A program made the translations under genes and the position numbers. DNA of 64,000 nucleotides from Spirosoma linguale DSM 74 (GTDB taxonomy: Bacteria > Bacteroidota > Bacteroidia > Cytophagales > Spirosomataceae): contig CP001769.1 in NCBI GenBank assembly GCA_000024525.1, positions 4,869,001-4,933,000 on the forward strand, given 5' to 3'. This document shows positions 62,635 through 64,000 of the stretch, one piece after another. The notes under the pieces were generated by a model, which saw only the letters and a list, made by a program, of their open reading frames with translations, did no database searches and was not told where the DNA came from. Every line of letters starts with the position of its first letter. Position 1 is the first letter of the stretch.

Positions 62635-63492
62635 CTATCGTTTTTTTACCAGTAACGTTACGCGTCGATTAGCTTCCCGGCCTTCGGGCAGGTTGTTGGG
62701 CGCTATGGGTAGTTTGTTGCCCATGGCTATCACCTGAATCCAGCGTTTCGACGCTCCCTGTTTAATAAGCTTGTCGCGCACGACCATTGCCCGTAGCCGC
62801 GACAGTTTAAGATTGAAAGCTTCAGTGCCTGTGCTGTCTGTATGTCCCGTAATGGTGAGCCGTTCCGTTGGGTGATTGTACAGGTATGTAATGGCTTCGC
62901 GCACGAACTGCTCATTATCCGGTGTTACTATGTGTTCTGTGCTGCCCGTGGGAAAATACAACTGGAGCGGATGGAACAGGTCGATGTATTTCTGGTGCCG
63001 GGCCAGCCAGTCGGCATTGATGGTTATCGCCTGAAAAGAAAAAGACAAGGCACTTGTTGAGTCTTTGATGAAGTTTAACAGTTCCGACGCCTGTCCCTGA
63101 ATCTGCACCTGATCTTCCGGCACCCCGGCGCTCACCAGATACTGCCGGACAACATCAGCCCGCATTACCCCTAAATTGGGCATCAACGTCAGCTTGTTTT
63201 CAGCCGGAGTATGGTAACCGACCACTGTCAGCAACCGGCGCGGATGATTGATCAGATATGCCGCCAGCGTATCCAGCGCCGAGGGCTTATCCGATTGCCG
63301 CAGGGTACTCTCAGCCTTATGGAACAGACTTCCCGGCAGTTTAATACGCAGCCGGGGCCCATCGATTATTGGCACGGCAGGCAATACGGGATCTGGCGAA
63401 AACCCTATACGTTTAATATAAGCCAGATGCACGTAAACGGATACAGTTACCCACACGCCCAGTGCTATCCATAAGATCAGTAGCCTACCCAT
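62635..63492 (-). CDS. OmpA-domain protein with N-terminal membrane anchor
   Basis: 285 aa. N-terminal membrane helix (LLILWIALGVWVTVSVYVHL), a linker of ~150 residues that itself looks like a degenerate OmpA-like fold, and a C-terminal OmpA/MotB peptidoglycan-binding domain with LTITGHTDSTGTEAFNLKLS near 212-231, LSRLRAMVVRDKL and EGREANRRVTLL near 270. It probably anchors a machine to peptidoglycan, as TagL-type proteins do in T6SS. It is 37 bp downstream of the sheath gene. Confidence 0.85.
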   Translation of the reverse strand: MGRLLILWIALGVWVTVSVYVHLAYIKRIGFSPDPVLPAVPIIDGPRLRIKLPGSLFHKAESTLRQSDKPSALDTLAAYLINHPRRLLTVVGYHTPAENKLTLMPNLGVMRADVVRQYLVSAGVPEDQVQIQGQASELLNFIKDSTSALSFSFQAITINADWLARHQKYIDLFHPLQLYFPTGSTEHIVTPDNEQFVREAITYLYNHPTERLTITGHTDSTGTEAFNLKLSRLRAMVVRDKLIKQGASKRWIQVIAMGNKLPIAPNNLPEGREANRRVTLLVKKR

Positions 63493-63529
63493 GCCAAATC
63501 AATTGTTTCGTCATCAATCTAAAGGATGT

Positions 63530-64000
63530 TTAAGCCAGTTCGTAGCTGGAAGCCCAGTCTGGACTTTCGGTTTCGCCATCCCGCTGGCCGTCGAGCCGGA
63601 CTATAAAACTTTTGGCCGGGAAATAAGGCGTCAGGCGAATATCCAGATAAACGCGATCTTTCTGTTTGCGGTCCTGTTCGAGCCGTACAATTCTAAACTG
63701 CTCAATCAGTTTATCAGACCCTTTTACACTGTCCAGAAACACGGCAATCTGTCGTCGCAAATCACCTTCTATGCTGGTATTCCAGTTTTCGAAAGCCCGG
63801 CGGTTCAAAAAGTCAAACAGCACTTTCACAATGTAGTCGAACACCCGAACAACTGTAAAGGTCTGCAAACCAATATTAGGTCCGTTGAACAGGGTTTTGC
63901 TGCCATAAGCCATTACCTGGCCATGCTCCTCAATCATGGGCACGAGATTAAGTCGTTCCATGATAGAGACTTCATTTTTCCAAAGCCGAAACCGGACACC
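63530..64000 (-). CDS. tssC: Contractile sheath protein TssC-like, C-terminal part
   Basis: The frame stays open beyond the internal ATG at 63961 to the window edge (GVRFRLWKNEVSI before it), so the 5' end is missing. The ~156 visible residues show sheath-like order: VPMIEEHGQVMAYGSKTLF, then a helical stretch VVRVFDYIVKVLFDFLNRRA, ENWNTSIEGDLRRQIAVFL and a final beta region RVYLDIRLTPYFPAKSFIVR. This matches the C-terminus of T6SS large sheath subunits (TssC/VipB; Bacteroidota DUF5458). A phage or eCIS sheath is the alternative, but the neighbouring OmpA-anchored protein favours T6SS. Confidence 0.65.
   Translation of the reverse strand, partial: GVRFRLWKNEVSIMERLNLVPMIEEHGQVMAYGSKTLFNGPNIGLQTFTVVRVFDYIVKVLFDFLNRRAFENWNTSIEGDLRRQIAVFLDSVKGSDKLIEQFRIVRLEQDRKQKDRVYLDIRLTPYFPAKSFIVRLDGQRDGETESPDWASSYELA

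Overview
The window reads as a chromosome segment of a Bacteroidota bacterium, most likely a Cytophagales/Spirosoma-like organism. This rests on gene content (DUF5606 protein, YpdA-type reductase, LytTR regulator, SdrD-B surface protein, PSCyt/DUF1553-DUF1501 pair, T6SS-like sheath), on promoters matching the Bacteroidota TAnnTTTG -7 element, and on weak Shine-Dalgarno signals. The assignment is inference; no rRNA is present. Only one tRNA (Asn-GTT) was seen.

Layout. 1-2.4 kb: the N-terminal part of a cysteine desulfurase running off the left edge, then a YifB/ComM-type ATPase. 2.5-4.4 kb: a hypothetical gene, an AT-rich gap, a cold-shock-domain protein and a 59-aa basic ORF. 4.5-12.1 kb: a metal-efflux locus made of a sensor histidine kinase with no response regulator beside it, a CzcCBA-type tripartite RND pump, and a stand-alone LytTR gene preceded by a 26-bp hairpin. 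12.2-17.4 kb: YpdA-like flavoprotein and a 1351-aa SdrD-B surface protein. 17.5-23.9 kb: housekeeping genes (priA, pyk, DUF5606, yihA/engB, periplasmic thioredoxin).

23.9-39.2 kb is a 12-gene leftward exopolysaccharide/O-antigen operon with many 1-14 bp overlaps: Wzz-like protein, UDP-sugar dehydrogenase, glycosyltransferases, Wzy-like polymerase, WecB epimerase, two Gfo/Idh-type oxidoreductases (one fused to an alcohol-dehydrogenase half), a heparinase II/III-like protein without signal peptide, and a WecA/TagO-type initiating transferase. 39.3-44.9 kb: tgt, a GT2 enzyme, rsmG, a small PH-like protein, tRNA-Asn, gnd. 45.4-51.7 kb: DUF1549/DUF1553 cytochrome-like protein with DUF1501 partner, then an FAD oxidase with a small lipoprotein. 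52.5-61.3 kb: a second polysaccharide locus with Wza, Wzc, Wzx, a decayed EpsG copy, an acetyltransferase, intact EpsG and a GT2. It supplies the export and flippase functions that the first cluster lacks. 61.4-64 kb: a lipoprotein, then the 3' end of what looks like a type VI secretion operon (small membrane proteins, OmpA-domain protein, TssC-like sheath C-terminus).

The most unusual signal is non-coding. At least five intergenic gaps are filled by long imperfect hairpins built from locus-specific low-complexity words (GTGGAGT/GTGAAAT, TTAGGAG, AATGAATG types). Their arms run into flanking functional sequence: they supply stop codons of genes on both sides in one case, and carry divergent promoters at mirror positions in another. 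Other gaps hold GC-rich palindromes and a nested ~240-bp element. I know of no description of these as a class, but I cannot search.
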